Of a stretch of DNA of 64,000 bases, positions 21,936 through 33,075 are shown piece by piece. A program made the position numbers and the translations under genes. The stretch covers positions 24,182,001-24,246,000 of the forward strand of contig CM065303.1 of the NCBI GenBank assembly GCA_032871835.1, given 5' to 3'. Within the stretch, counting starts at the first letter, position 1. Every line of letters begins with the position of its first letter. The stretch comes from Dipteronia dyeriana. Lineage: Eukaryota > Streptophyta > Magnoliopsida > Sapindales > Sapindaceae. The notes below the pieces were generated by a model that saw only the letters and a program-made list of their open reading frames with translations, ran no database searches and was not told the DNA's origin.

Positions 21936-22536
21936 CTAGAGTGGCACCCCCCTAGGTAAGGCTTGACCCCTATTTACTGCTATCTTTATTAAGACGTCCG
22001 TGCGAAGATTTTTGTGTCGAGGCATCTGCTCAATCTTGAACCCCTTGAGCCTTTCCCTGAGTTGTTGGACCAGTTTCAGATTGGTAGCCATGTTGTCACC
22101 CTTGGCTTGGTAAAGCCATGTAACCTGGTTAACAACGAGCAATAATTCAACCTTGACGTGCAAGAAATCGGCCCAAAGCTCAATGGTGACCTTCATCCCT
22201 ATAAGGAGAGCCTTGTATTTTGCCTCATTATTGGTTGTTTTGAACTCGGATCTAAAATAGTGGCATCATTCCGTCCTTTTTGGGTCAGTCAAGACTATAC
22301 CGGCTCATCCCCCTGTTTGTTTATATGCTCCATCGGTGTAAAGGATCAGGGCATTACAGTCTTCCTGCCAATTGTCATTCTCCGGAAGCTTCCCAGGGGT
22401 CGGATTCAATGTCGCCGGTGGACTTGAGAAGGCTGAAAATTCAGGCACAAAGTCTGCTAGGGCCTGAGCCTTGATTGTCGTCCAAGACTTATATTTTAGA
22501 TCAAACTGGGTGAGCTCCAAATCCCACAAGACTAGC
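21936..22536 (-). pseudogene. Gypsy RNase H, distal part
   Basis: Leftwards from 22530: WDLELTQFDLKYKSWTTIKA, QALADFVPEF, then LILYTDGAYKQTGG, which carries the first acidic residue of a second RNase H. After the frame change, VELLLVVNQVTWLYQAKGDNM and EQMPRHKNLRTDVLIKIA follow. The dual arrangement (ALADF plus a later YTDGA) is typical of Tat/Athila gypsy elements. Its start is cut off by the solo LTR at 22537. Confidence 0.8.
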
Positions 22537-24036
22537 TGTAAGTTCCTCGGTTCTTGATTGGATTATTTCGATTGATAAACCACATTTGAGGATAAATATG
22601 TAAGGGTAGTTTATGTCGACTTTGCTCATGATCAAGTTCAAGCTTCAAAGGTATATCACTTGCTTAATCATTTTGAAGAGTTTTTAGTGCACACACTCAC
22701 TCTCATGCATGTCTTAATTACCTTGCATTAGTGCTTATTTTTCTTTGTGTGTGCTTTATTTGTTTATCTCTTGCTTGCTTGGACTCCTTTGTGTTTGGTC
22801 TTGTTTGTGTCTCTTTGATCACTTTATTAATAGGGAAATATGCGGGTTGTGCGCGGGTGGCTACCCGCCCAATAGGCTGGGTGACAATATGTTGCTTCTC
22901 GGTGTCAAGTCAATACGTGGACACTTGTGAGGTTTGGGACCCGCGCATTACACTAGGTGATGATATTTTTCATTACTAGGTCTCCAGCCATGCGTGAACA
23001 TTTGTGAGAGTATGCGCGATCATGCACTGATATGCGCTGGTCACTGCACGGGTATGGACCCGCGCATAGACCCGCACACTACAACATTTTTGGCTATGTT
23101 TTTAAAGCGACGTAGTTTCATTTAGAGGCTTATATAAATATGTCATCTTTTCCCCAACTCGTTTTTTAGAGCTTCCAAACCTATTTTAAGAGAGAGCTAA
23201 GGTTTTCTTAGTAAGAGAAGCTCCAAGAAGCCATTTTTACTCAATCAAACTTCAAAACATAATCATCAAGCATCTTTCAAGCATGTGTCTCTTTTTTGTT
23301 CATGACTAGGTATTCTCTACATACTCTATACTTTATAGTTTCATTACTATGACATGTGTACCTAAGTTCTAGCTTTTATTGTAAATTAAATGCATGCTTG
23401 TGTGCTTAATAGCTTTTATGACATGCTTGTGGTATTGATTGTTGGTTGAGAGTATTAATTAGTGATAGCCAGAATTTGGAACGATTTTACCCTTCTAGCT
23501 AATTCTTCTTGCCTTTGCATTTAGAACATTGATATCTAGGATTTGTTTTTCTTGTCATTTTTAATCCTAGATAAGCACGAATATTTTGACCTAGCATTTT
23601 TGCATATAGAATATTCTTGCATATTCACTTAGGTTGCCATTATCTCTTCATTATTGATTAAGCTTGTGGCTAAGTGGTTAGTGCACAAGGTTGGTGGTCC
23701 AAAATCACTATAAAAGACTCGTCGGGTAGAGTGAAATGGTTAGTAAGCGTATTGGGTGTGACGGGAGGTCAACCTAGGTTGTAAACTTTCATTCAATAGT
23801 GGATTTTTAGGATTGAGTGTGGCGCACTGAACAGCCCGTGGTTTTTCCCATTTTGAGGGTTTCCACATATATAATGTGTGTTGTTATTTCTTTATTTTAT
23901 TGTCATTTATTTGAACACTTGGAAGAATAAAGTAGTTCTGCTAATATTGAACAATTCACGAAATTTGTAATCAATCGAATTAAAACCTATTCGCCTCCCT
24001 CTAGGTTTATAGACAGACATTTTCTAGGGAATTTCA
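22537..24036 (+). mobile_element. Solo LTR of the SIRE-like family A
   Basis: TGTAAGTTCCTCGG...GGAATTTCA, 1500 bases, flanked by CTAGC at 22532-22536 and 24037-24041. It aligns along its length with the LTRs at 37831-39374 and 46005-47538, except for a GC-rich block at about 22838-23085 that is a different sequence (see findings). Its TATA region reads gcttatataaatatg near 23128. It interrupts RNase H of the Tat-like element exactly between RRLVK and WDLEL text. Confidence 0.9.
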
Positions 24037-24245
24037 CTAGCCTTCTAGATACGTTTGGCCTTTGTAAGAATTGGTGGAGAGGTTGATCTGCCACCACCGC
24101 CACTGTATGGGCTTGAAAATAGGGACAAAGCTTTCTTGCCAAAGTAACCAGGGTGAGGGCGAGCTTCTCAAGAAGGAGGTAGTTCCTATCAGGCTTTGAT
24201 AGTGCTTTCTTGTGCAAATTATGCCCTGGTTATGTGTTCCTGAAT
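24037..24245 (-). pseudogene. Gypsy RT/RNase H junction, proximal part
   Basis: From about 24220 leftwards it reads ALSKPDRNYLLLEKLALTLV, ARKLCPYFQAHTVAVVADQP and LHQFLQRPNVSRRLVKF. This is the start of gypsy RNase H (usually YFQAHxIxVLTDQPL). Joined across the solo LTR it continues with WDLELTQFD. The RT that should precede it is absent; + strand LINE sequence begins within about 30 bases. Confidence 0.85.
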
Positions 24246-24249
24246 TCAT

Positions 24250-24423
24250 ATGTGTCAGTTTTTAACAGTTTGAGAATCATACATTCTTTACTAAGAGCTT
24301 CAAAAATTTCATGTCATTTGGTATGTTCCTCCTTACAGATGGTTCAAAACAACATGGATGGTTTGTCAAAAAATAATCATGGTAAATCTGCTTCTGGTGG
24401 AGTTATTCGCATGTGTAATTGAT
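24250..24423 (+). pseudogene. LINE RNase H domain, N-terminal part
   Basis: WYVPPYRWFK (about 24328) with a frameshift into NNMDGLSKNNHGKSASGGVIRMC matches the start of the RNase H domain of plant L1-type LINEs, where NTDG carries the first metal-binding aspartate and GGVIRD follows. It is cut at 24424 and resumes at 26721. RT and endonuclease of this LINE are not present to the left. Confidence 0.75.
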
Positions 24424-26720
24424 TGTACAGGTTGAGGTCCCCATTACCTAGCTTTTGTTCTTGTTTTGAGTGTTTTTGTTATATAATATGTTTTGTAAGC
24501 CTTGTGTATGTACATATTCCTTACGGAAGGTATTTGAGCTAAATTAAAGAGTTTTGGAGGTTAAAAGTACTAAAATTAAAATTGCTTGTACAAAACACTC
24601 AAATTCGGAAGGTAATATCTCCATTCTCTGATCGAACTACATTTCCTGTAACCATATTTCGAAAAGCCCCGGAAATCTACTTTCCAAAGCACTTTACAGA
24701 TCGTGATTTCAAGGTTTCTGGAAGAAGTTATGGTTATTTTTGTAATAGTGTGTAGAGTTGTGCAGTTCGTATCGTGTGAGACAAAATTACGTACCACGTG
24801 ACGTACCGTAAAATTGGGCAGAGAGCTCCAAAAAGTGTTTTGCGGTACGCCCGTGATGAATACTACGTGACGTACTGCATGATGGCCTAAAAAAAGCGAT
24901 TTTCAACCATTTTTTGTAGGGTATTCTTGTCTTTTCACCCCAAAGTCATGCCCTAACCTCCCACACTATAAATGCCCCTTTTTCTCCTCATTCTTCAGAC
25001 ATTTTTTCCTCTTATTCTCTCTCTTTCACACCTAAACCTCTTTTATCTTCCATCTTTTTAATCTTCTTCATCTTCTTCACCAAGGAATGAGAGATTCAGG
25101 CTCCCATAGAGGTTTTTCCTCCATGGGAGCTCACCATACACCTCCACCACCCCTTTATACACTTCATCCACCCAATTGAGAGTAGATTGCGAGGAGATAT
25201 GAGGGTTTTTTGACCAAAAATGAGAGTTTTCTTCAAGGGTTGTATCTCCATCTACTCTTTATCTTTGTATTTCTTATTTTTTTAATTGTGTATCATGAAT
25301 TTGGGGATATTGTGAACCTACACTTGTGTAATAAATGTATTGATTGTTCTTAAATTCTTTGGGTTTTGTTCTATTCTTTGATTTAAGCATAATATCTCTC
25401 TTATTATGATATGCATGTGTGTGGATGGTCAAAATTGATATGTATTCATGAATAGGATTAGGAGTATAGTAATTTAGCCTCCCTTGATTATTTGTATGTT
25501 GATGAATGAACCTAAATACCATGTTTATAATGATTTGAGTGTTTGATTTTTAACTCCAAGGAATGGGTGAAGCTTGGTTGATTATGCATTTGCTTAATGG
25601 GCATTGTTGCAAGGCGTAATTGCCCATCCCATAGCTTGATTTTGGGTGATGAATTGATTTTGGTGAATGCCTTAATCAAAAGAAGGAACCCTCAATTCAA
25701 TTAAATGTTCTTTATGTCTAAAAATCAACATTGATGCATATACTTGTATGGTAAGCTTATTTCCATTTTAACCATCCATCTTAGGGAGTTTAGAGAGATT
25801 AGGAGAGAGCTCTCTCTTTTGTTGAGGGGGGTTATGCATTCATGAGATTGGAGAATGCATTACTCATCTAGTGGTGAGGACATCTCGGATTGACACCCGA
25901 GAAGACTCGGTGTTCGATTACCGGTTACGGATGATGGGTCTCCTTTCTATCCATTTTGTATTTCTTTCCTTGTATTTTTGTCTCTTCTTCGATGTGTACT
26001 TTCATTCAATAGGAATTTGATATAAACCTAGTATTGTTGCCTATTTCATTGCATATGCTTGTTATTGGTTAAGTGGACCATCGAAATGCATAGAGCCTTT
26101 GAGTAGTTAGCCACCATTCGATTGAACCTAGGTTTTGTAAGAAGAACCAAGAGGTGAAGCACTCAACATGCATTTAGTAGATTGGCCACTACATGTAGAG
26201 TCTGCGCGAGGTTTTGCACATATTGTTGCTATGTGTGTCTCATTGTTCTTAATGAACTTGAGTGCAGTTCAGAAAATCATCGAGAGATGTTGCTGGTGCA
26301 TATCAGTATAGTCAATTGTTACTGGAGTGAGGATAATTGGCGAGGATTAAGTGAGCATGACATTCAACTTTCGTTATGCGTGTTATATGAAATTGCGCGA
26401 TTGCTATAGTGGAGTAATTTGCTTAATGTGACCATTTACATTCTACATCATTACATTCCATCATATCATTGTACATAGTGTTTATTTATGTAGTTTGTTA
26501 GGCTAGTTTAGCATTTACTTTTCTGCAATTCTTTTACATACGCAACACATGAGTTCGCTCGGAGTGTTGTAATAATAGCTAAAACTAGATACGGTCGATG
26601 AACTCCACCTCCCTATGGAATGATCTCTTGCTTACCGTTGTGCTAGTCTCTGTGACTTACGCCTTTGTGAGGCCGAACTTAAATGTTCATATTTGACGAC
26701 ACTAGAACAACATGTCATCA
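24424..26720 (+). mobile_element. Probable solo LTR (Athila-like) splitting a LINE domain
   Basis: About 2.3 kb lies between two halves of one RNase H domain. It begins TGTACAGG and ends near acaacatgtcatca. The tail (cttaccgttgtgctagtctctgtgacttacgcctttgtgaggccg) resembles the LTR end of Athila-type gypsy elements. A TATA box cactataaatg lies near 24963 with a repeat block upstream (24760-24890). Flanks ttgat and gtcat match at only three of five places, so the boundaries are approximate. The small frame at 26182-26409 is not supported. Confidence 0.45.
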
Positions 26721-27080
26721 GTCATAGAGTTTTTCATGGTTGTTTTGCCATGCCTTTGGGTTGTCTGACAACTTTCTTTTAAAAATTGATGGTTGTTATC
26801 CTTGCTAAAAAAATTGCTTTAAATAAAGGTTGGAATAATGTTTGGATTGAGAGTGATTCTCTTTCAGCTATTAATTGTTTTCAAATTGATGATTTTCGTC
26901 GTCGTTGGGAGCTTTATTCTCATTGAATGGATTGTAAGTTCAGGTTACATAATATGCATGTTATGTTTTCTCACACTTTTTGTGAATGTAATCGGGTTGC
27001 AGATTGTTTGGCTAATTTGGGTTTGCAATCATCAGAGTTTATTTTTTGGGATCACCCTCTTATTCAGATTGAATCCTTTT
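26721..27080 (+). pseudogene. LINE RNase H domain, C-terminal part
   Basis: SHRVFHGCFAMPLGCLTTF (about 26722-26780), then ALNKGWNNVWIESDSLSAINCF with the ESDS acidic site, then FSHTFCECNRVADCLANLGL and WDHPLIQIE. This is the standard end of the plant LINE RNase H. The reading frame changes at least twice. It ends at 27080 where an LTR begins; the residues after IESFL in the open frame come from that LTR. Confidence 0.85.
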
Positions 27081-28650
27081 TGAAAAGTCCTCATTTATTG
27101 ATTAGCTTATTTCGTGAATAACCACATTGATGGGGTTCATGTAAGGGTAGCTTAGGCTCTCAAGACCTCAAGAGGAGAATCACCAAAGGTAAAATTCTTG
27201 TGCTTACTTACTTTGAAGAGATAGTTGCACACACTTACATATTCATGCATAACTCTTAATCTTATATGTTGAGTGTTTTCTTATGTGTGCATTTTGGTTT
27301 TAATAACTCTTGTTGACCTACTTGCATCTTGTACTTAAACTTTATGTCATTTTAGGCATATTAGAATAGGATGCATTTTCATCACTCTTGTACTTGTTGT
27401 TTGTATGGTTGTTTGAGTGTTATAGTAGGCTTTGCGCTGGTGGTGCGCTACTCGACCAGCGCAACTTTCACAGTAGACTGTCGCTAGTGTTGAGCCACTG
27501 AGCTACGCTGTTGAAAAATATAGGCGTGCGCTAGTGGTGCGCTACTCATCTAGCACAGCCTCACTAGCGCAAACATCCCAGAGAATCTACGCTTGTGTTA
27601 CGCTACTGGGATGCGCCACTCGTCCAGCGCCTGTTTTAAAAATAGGTTGTGAGCTGGTGGTGCGCTACTCGACCAGCGTACGTCACCAGCGCATACAGAG
27701 AAAGCTAGAACATTTTTTCCAAAACGACCTTACTTTGTTTGGATCTCATATATATATAACTCAATGCCTTAAAGTCGTGTATGAGTTCAGAATATCACAT
27801 TTCTTCCTTAGAACACATTTCAAAGGAAAAACACTTCCAAGAACTCATTTTTAATCACTCAAAGCATTCCCATGAGCATTAAATCTTCATCTTGCATCAT
27901 CTAAGTTAATCTAGAGTGCATCTATGGATAGGGTTGCTTCATCACATCTTGTTTTGTAAGCTCTTCACTATCTTCTTACACAAGTTAAGTGTTTTTGCTT
28001 GCTAAACCATCTCTTTAATTAATTGTATTCTCTTAGAACATTTTCTTGATTCAAATTAGAGATTGTTGTGATGCCATGATTGAGTGTTGTATTGTGATAG
28101 CTTCATATGATTGATTGATCTATGTTTAGCTAAGCTATTTGAACATGTCATTTAGCACTTGATATCTAGGATTGCATTAATTGTCATCTCATTATCCTAG
28201 ATAAGCATATAGGGTTTCCTAGCCTTGTTTGTTCATTGAATATCATCATATATTCACTTAGGACATTTTATCTCTTCATTGAGAAGTAAGACTTGTGTTG
28301 CTTCCGGGAGTAGGTAGCTTAAAGTACAAGCATGATGAACTAGGTTCACTTATACCGGGATTAGGTAGTGGTGGAGGATTAAACTGGGATTAGGTTGTAA
28401 TTCCTTTATCATTAGTGGATTCGAGGTTCTAGTGTGGCGCACTCATCAGCCCATGGTTTTTCCCATTTGGAGGGTTTCCACGTATATCTCAAGTGTCTTT
28501 AATATTTCCGCATTTTTACACTTGTGATTTCATTGTAATTAGCTAGGGGCATTTTCGTCAACTTGACTTAACAAAAATTGGGTAAAAGTTAATTAAAATC
28601 TATTCACCCCCCTCTAGATTAATATTATACACACCATAATATTTGTTTCA
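27081..28650 (+). repeat. 5' LTR of copia B
   Basis: TGAAAAGTCCTC...ATTTGTTTCA, 1570 bases. It aligns with the complement of 51724-53323 and of 59012-60639, including the first 60 bases (gcttatttcgtgaataaccac), which otherwise look like the end of the LINE ORF. Its GC-rich repeat block is at 27428-27700, a CCAAAACGAC motif at 27719-27728 and the TATA box near 27748. Confidence 0.9.
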
Positions 28651-28667
28651 ATTGGTATCAGAGCCTG
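28651..28667 (+). other. Primer-binding site of copia B
   Basis: attggtatcagagcctg contains the exact TGGTATCAGAGC that pairs with initiator-Met tRNA. Confidence 0.9.
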
Positions 28668-28777
28668 GTTCCTAGACATACATAGGTGATCCTTGCTCAT
28701 TTTGGTGTGTGTTGCATTTTGTGTTTTTGTGTTGACCATTCATACACTTGCATTCATATCATTCATTCATAAACATA

Positions 28778-30345
28778 ATGAGTGGAAATGGTGGCAATGA
28801 GGGAGCTTCCAGCACTAGACCTCCACTCCTCACCGGATTGAATTATGCCTCTTGGAAAGGCAAGATGGAGTCGAGCATATGCCAAATTCATGACAGGGCA
28901 TGGATGGCAGTTGAAGATGGATACACTTCACCAATGAAGACTCTTGCAGATGGAGGATATGAAGTACTCAAACCAAAGGCTCAGTGGAATGCACAAGAGT
29001 TTGAGGCTTCAAAGTGGAATAGAAAGGCAATGCATGCCATCTTTTGTGCAATGGATGATAACCAGTAAAAATTGGTTTAGAATACTAGGATAGCTAAGGA
29101 GGCATGGGATATCCTAGAAGTTGCTCATGAGGGAACCGATGTGGTTAAGGAATCCAAGCTTCAAGTTCTCCAAACGCAATTTGAATTGCTCAAGATGGAT
29201 GAGAATGAGTGCTTCAACGACTTTGAAGTGAGGTTGATGGACATTGTGAACCAAAGTCATCAACTTGGTGATCCTTATTCGGATAGGAAGATCAAGTAGA
29301 AGATTATGAGATCTCTACCCAATAGATTTGAATCTAAGGTGACGGCTTTGGAAGAGAATAGTGGGTATAAGGACATGAAGCCTAGTGAAGTGATTGGGAG
29401 GCTTCTAGCTTATGAATCTAGGAAATGTCCTAACCCCACACCATCAAATAAGCAAAAAGATATTGCTTTAAAAGCCTCCAAAGTTGAGAAGAAGGAAGGT
29501 GATGACTAGGATGAAGAGATGACCTTGCTAATGAGGAAGTTCAAGAAATTCTACAAGTTCGAGAAGAAAGGCTTTGGATCCAAGGGTCAAGACTTGAAGA
29601 AAAAGGCCCATTTCAAGAAGTTTGAGCCTAGGCAAGAGAAGACCGAGAAGAAAGGAAACCAATGCTATGAATGTGGTGGAATAGGTCACTTTTCCCCTGA
29701 ATGTGCAAATCACAAGAACAAGAAGAAGGGAAAAGTAATGGCTGCCACATGGAGTGAAAGTGATAACTCTAATGAAGGAGATGAGTCTTCGGATGATGAA
29801 GAACTCATGGCTAACTTCATAGCATTTACATCCTCTCTTAGGAGCAAGGATGCTAGTGAAGAAGAGAATGAAAGTCAAGAGGAAGACTACTCAAGTGATG
29901 ATGGATCTTCATCACAATCCACAAATGGAAGTGTGGATAGGATGGTTCTCAAGGACTATATGGCTAAGTTTGAGAGCTCTAGGTCAAAGAACAAGAATGA
30001 GATCAAAAGATTGAAAGAAGAAAACCTAGACCTCTCAACTCAAGTTGACCAACTAAATGAAGAGTTGGAGAGATCTAAAAGGAGTGAAGACGGATTGAAG
30101 AAAGAACTTGAAGATGCTAGAGAATTGTTGGCCAAGATGAACTCTAGCACCAAAAAACTTGACCACATGCTAGAAGTTGGAAAGAGGCCAAGTGACAAGA
30201 AGGGCCTTGGGTTTAAAGATGACAAGATGTCCTCCACTCCAAGCAAGAACACTTTTGTAAGAAGCATGAACTTCAATGGGTCCTCTTCTCATCAAACTCC
30301 TAGGAAGAAGCTTGATCTATGAGAGTGTTCAAGTAGTGCTCAAGT
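28778..30345 (+). pseudogene. SIRE-like gag of copia B
   Basis: ATG at 28778 (MSGNGGNEGASSTRPPLLTG) starts the frame; the capsid-like part contains NYASWKGKMESSI. In-frame stops occur at 29066, around 29080, 29297 and 29507. The open stretch 29519-30322 includes the knuckle CYECGGIGHFSPEC (all CCHC residues present), the acidic tract SDDEELMANFIAF and a long charged segment (KRLKEENLDLSTQVDQLNEELE) that should form a coiled coil. Gag forms the particle and binds RNA. The equivalent genes in elements C, D and E are similar. Confidence 0.85.
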
Positions 30346-31654
30346 GAAGATGGCACCAAGAAGCCCACCTCAAGCTCATCCTAAAAGGGCTCATCAAGTT
30401 AACCTCCCTAAACCAAAAGCTCACAAAGGGAAGACACTTATCATGCAAGCTCAACCAAGGAAGCAATCAAGTCTTGCTCAAAAACAAAGAAGGAAAGCTC
30501 CTCAACAACAAGCAAGACAACCACAAAGACATAGGAAGGCTTCAATGCATCCTCAAGGATATGGTATAATTCCTAACTTTTTACCTACATGTCATTTTTA
30601 TGGTATTGATGGTCACATTAGACCAAATTGCTTTAGGTATATCAAATTGTGTAGGATTGAAAGCATGATAGAAAATAAAAAAGGTAGAGCCATGAAGCAT
30701 GATCTTAGGACATCTAGAGCCATGATCCATGATCCTAAGAAACCTAGAGCCATAAAAGCGAAACACCTTTGCATGATCCTAGGACATTTAGAGCCCATGT
30801 ACCATTGACCACTAGGAAGAAAAATATTGCACCTAGGTGGATTAGAAAGGATGAACATATTTGTCATGTTGCATAAATTGCTTTGAAAGATCATTCTTGT
30901 GATTTTTGGTATTTGGATAGTGGGTGCTCTAGGCACATGATTGGAGATAAGAGTTTCCTTGAGACTCTTGTGATAGAGGAGGGAGGAAATGTCACCTTTG
31001 GTGATGGATCCAAAAAGAAGGTCAAAGGAAAGGGAACCATTTCCATTCCCAGATTACCCTCATTGTCCTATGCTATGTATGTTGATGGTCTAAAAGCCAA
31101 TTTGATAAGCATTTCACATCTTAGTGATGATGGACTCTCCGTCTTGTTTAGGAAAAATGATTGTTCTATCCTATTGCCTAATGGACAAACCTTGTTAAAA
31201 GGTATGAGATCTAGTGACAATTGTTATTGTATTGAGGATAGAAGTGTGTCTTGTAATGTGTCCAAGGATGAACAAATAGAGTTGTGGCATGAAAAACTTG
31301 GTCACATGAACTTTAGGGATTTAAGAAACTTAGATAAGTTCAATGTTGTGCAAGGCCTTCCCAAGCTTGGGAAAAAGGTTAATGGTGTTTGTGGACCTTG
31401 CCAACAAGGAAATCAAACCAAGAGTATGCACGAAAAGGGCAAATATGTAACCACCAAGGAACCTATAGAGCTTCTCCACATGGATCTTATGGGTCCTATG
31501 CAAACTGAGAGTTTAGGTGGAAAGAGATACATTTTTATGTGTGTAAATGACTTCTCTAGGTACACTTGGACTTATTCCATAGAGAAAAATCTGAAACCTT
31601 TGACAAGTTCAAAATTCTTTGATCTAAAATTCAAAATGAAATGAACTCCAAGAC
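30346..31654 (+). pseudogene. Copia B protease and integrase start
   Basis: After a Q/K/P-rich linker there is a second knuckle-like motif CHFYGIDGHIRPNC (30592-30634) whose second Cys is now Tyr. The protease site is DSGCSRHM (about 30917). The pre-integrase text ELWHEKLGHMNF...CGPCQQG keeps both His and both Cys. Integrase begins LLHMDLMGPMQTESLGGKRY and stops after KFKMK at the junction. One stop (30874) lies before the protease. Confidence 0.85.
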
Positions 31655-33075
31655 CTCTCCGTCCTTGCTCTTTTGCTACGTTTAGGTTCATCCTCTACTT
31701 CGTTTCCTTGTTCTTGGTCCTCACAACTATCATCATGTGTTCGTTTTGACGAACTTGCTTCATCATTGGATTTATATGGAAAAGCATGTTTAAAGAACAT
31801 CGCGTTTCTAGATTCCATTATTGTGTTTTTGTGTATATCTGATATGTCATATTTATAGACCAAGAATCGATGAGCACTACTGTTTTGTGCATATCCAATG
31901 AAAATGCAGTCAACAGTTTTAGGACCTATTTTCACCTTCTTAGGTATAGGTACTGCTACTTTGGCAAGACACCCCCACATTCGTAAGAATTTATAGAAAG
32001 ACTTTCTTCCTTTCCATAGTTCATATGGTGTCTTGTCTTCTTTCTTTCGAGGTACCTTGTTAAAAAGGTAATTGCTAGACAATATAGTGTCACCCCACAT
32101 GTTCTGAGGCACTCAAGAACTTATCAGCATGGCATTCATCATTTCTTTCAAGGTACAATTTTTACGTTCTGCAATACCGTTTTGCTGAGGGGAATATGGT
32201 GCAGTAGTTTGATGTATGATTCCGTGTTGAGCACAGAATTCACCAAACGGTGCTACATATTCACCACCTCGGTCACTTCTCAGTACCTTGATTTTCTTGT
32301 TGAGTTGATTCTCAACTTCAGTTTTATAGAGACTAAACTTCTCTATAGCTTCATCCTTATTTTTCAACAAATATACATAGCAGTATTTGATGCTATCATC
32401 TATAAATGTGATGAAATATTTGTTGCCACCTCTTGTTTGAACAAATTTTAAATCACATATATCTATGTGAATTAAATCAAGAGGTTCAGATTTCCTTTCA
32501 ATAGTTTGAAATGATGACCTTGTTAGTTTTGCTTCAACGCAAACTTCACACTTATGTTTAGGATCAATATTGAATGTGGGAATATGATTTAAGTTAATTA
32601 ATCTACATAGAGTATCATAATTAACGTGTCCTAGTCTACCATGCCATAAATTAGAAGACTCAAGCAAATAAACTGAAGAATTATCTTTATTGGTTGTTCT
32701 TTTGACAACAGATACATTAAGCTTAAACAGCCCTTCAGTTACATATCCCCTACCCACATAAGTTCTCTGCTTGGTTAAAACCACTTTGTCTGATTCAATC
32801 ACCATCTTGAACCCATGTTGATTGAGCAACGAACCGGAAACCAAGTTCTTGCGTATATCAGGTACATACAGCACATTGTTCAAGCTCAGGGTTATACCAG
32901 AGGTCATCTTGAGAATGACTTGACCACGTCCCTTCACGTCAGATGTGGCTGAGTTGCCCATATATAACTTTTCTGCATTCTTCATTTCTTCAAATATATT
33001 GAACATCTTCCTATCAGAGCATATATCACGAGTGGCCCCAGTATCCAACCACCTTTCCCTTGGGTTTGACCCAAC
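31655..33075 (-). pseudogene. Copia G protease and integrase
   Basis: This is the best-preserved reading frame in the window: 33555-32113 is open for 480 residues. It carries the protease site DTGAT, the pre-integrase HHCC ([10 protein letters not shown]...CEVCVEAK) and the integrase triad regions [15 protein letters not shown] and [10 protein letters not shown] stop at 32114 follows MLISS, and the open frame continues to 31655 with PYELWKGRKSFYKFLRMWGC and CIFIGYA. All three catalytic acidic positions are present. Confidence 0.85.

Larger units (their letters stand above)
7943..24245 (-). mobile_element. Ty3/gypsy retrotransposon fragment, Tat-lineage-like
   Basis: Read on the minus strand, RNase H (24245-21936, split by a solo LTR), integrase (about 21800-20655), a tandem-repeat spacer and an antisense gene follow each other. 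This matches Tat-type gypsy elements, which often have extra sequence and an antisense ORF between pol and the 3' LTR (established for elements such as Grande). Gag, protease and RT are missing because the right end is truncated at about 24245 where LINE sequence begins. The left end is cut at 7943. About 8.7 kb of the span is younger insertions. Confidence 0.75.
27081..31654 (+). mobile_element. SIRE/Maximus-like copia B, 3' half missing
   Basis: 5' LTR, primer-binding site, gag, protease, pre-integrase and the first part of integrase are present on the + strand, then the element stops at 31654 against an inverted copia fragment. Gag with a WSDSD-type acidic tail, the second CCHC motif and the protease text WYLDSGCSRHM are typical of the SIRE/Maximus lineage. 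It belongs to the same family as the inverted element at 51724-60639. No 3' LTR is found. Confidence 0.85.

Noticed and set aside
26182..26409. Small cysteine-rich open frame in the Athila-like insert
   Set aside because: Single short frame in LTR-like sequence with no signal peptide or conserved spacing.
24250..27137. LINE ORF continuing to a stop at 27119
   Set aside because: The last dozen residues are encoded by the first bases of the copia B LTR, as shown by alignment with the LTRs of element E.
27534..27854. 106-codon frame in the LTR of copia B
   Set aside because: Runs through the repeat block and TATA box; not kept in the LTRs of E.
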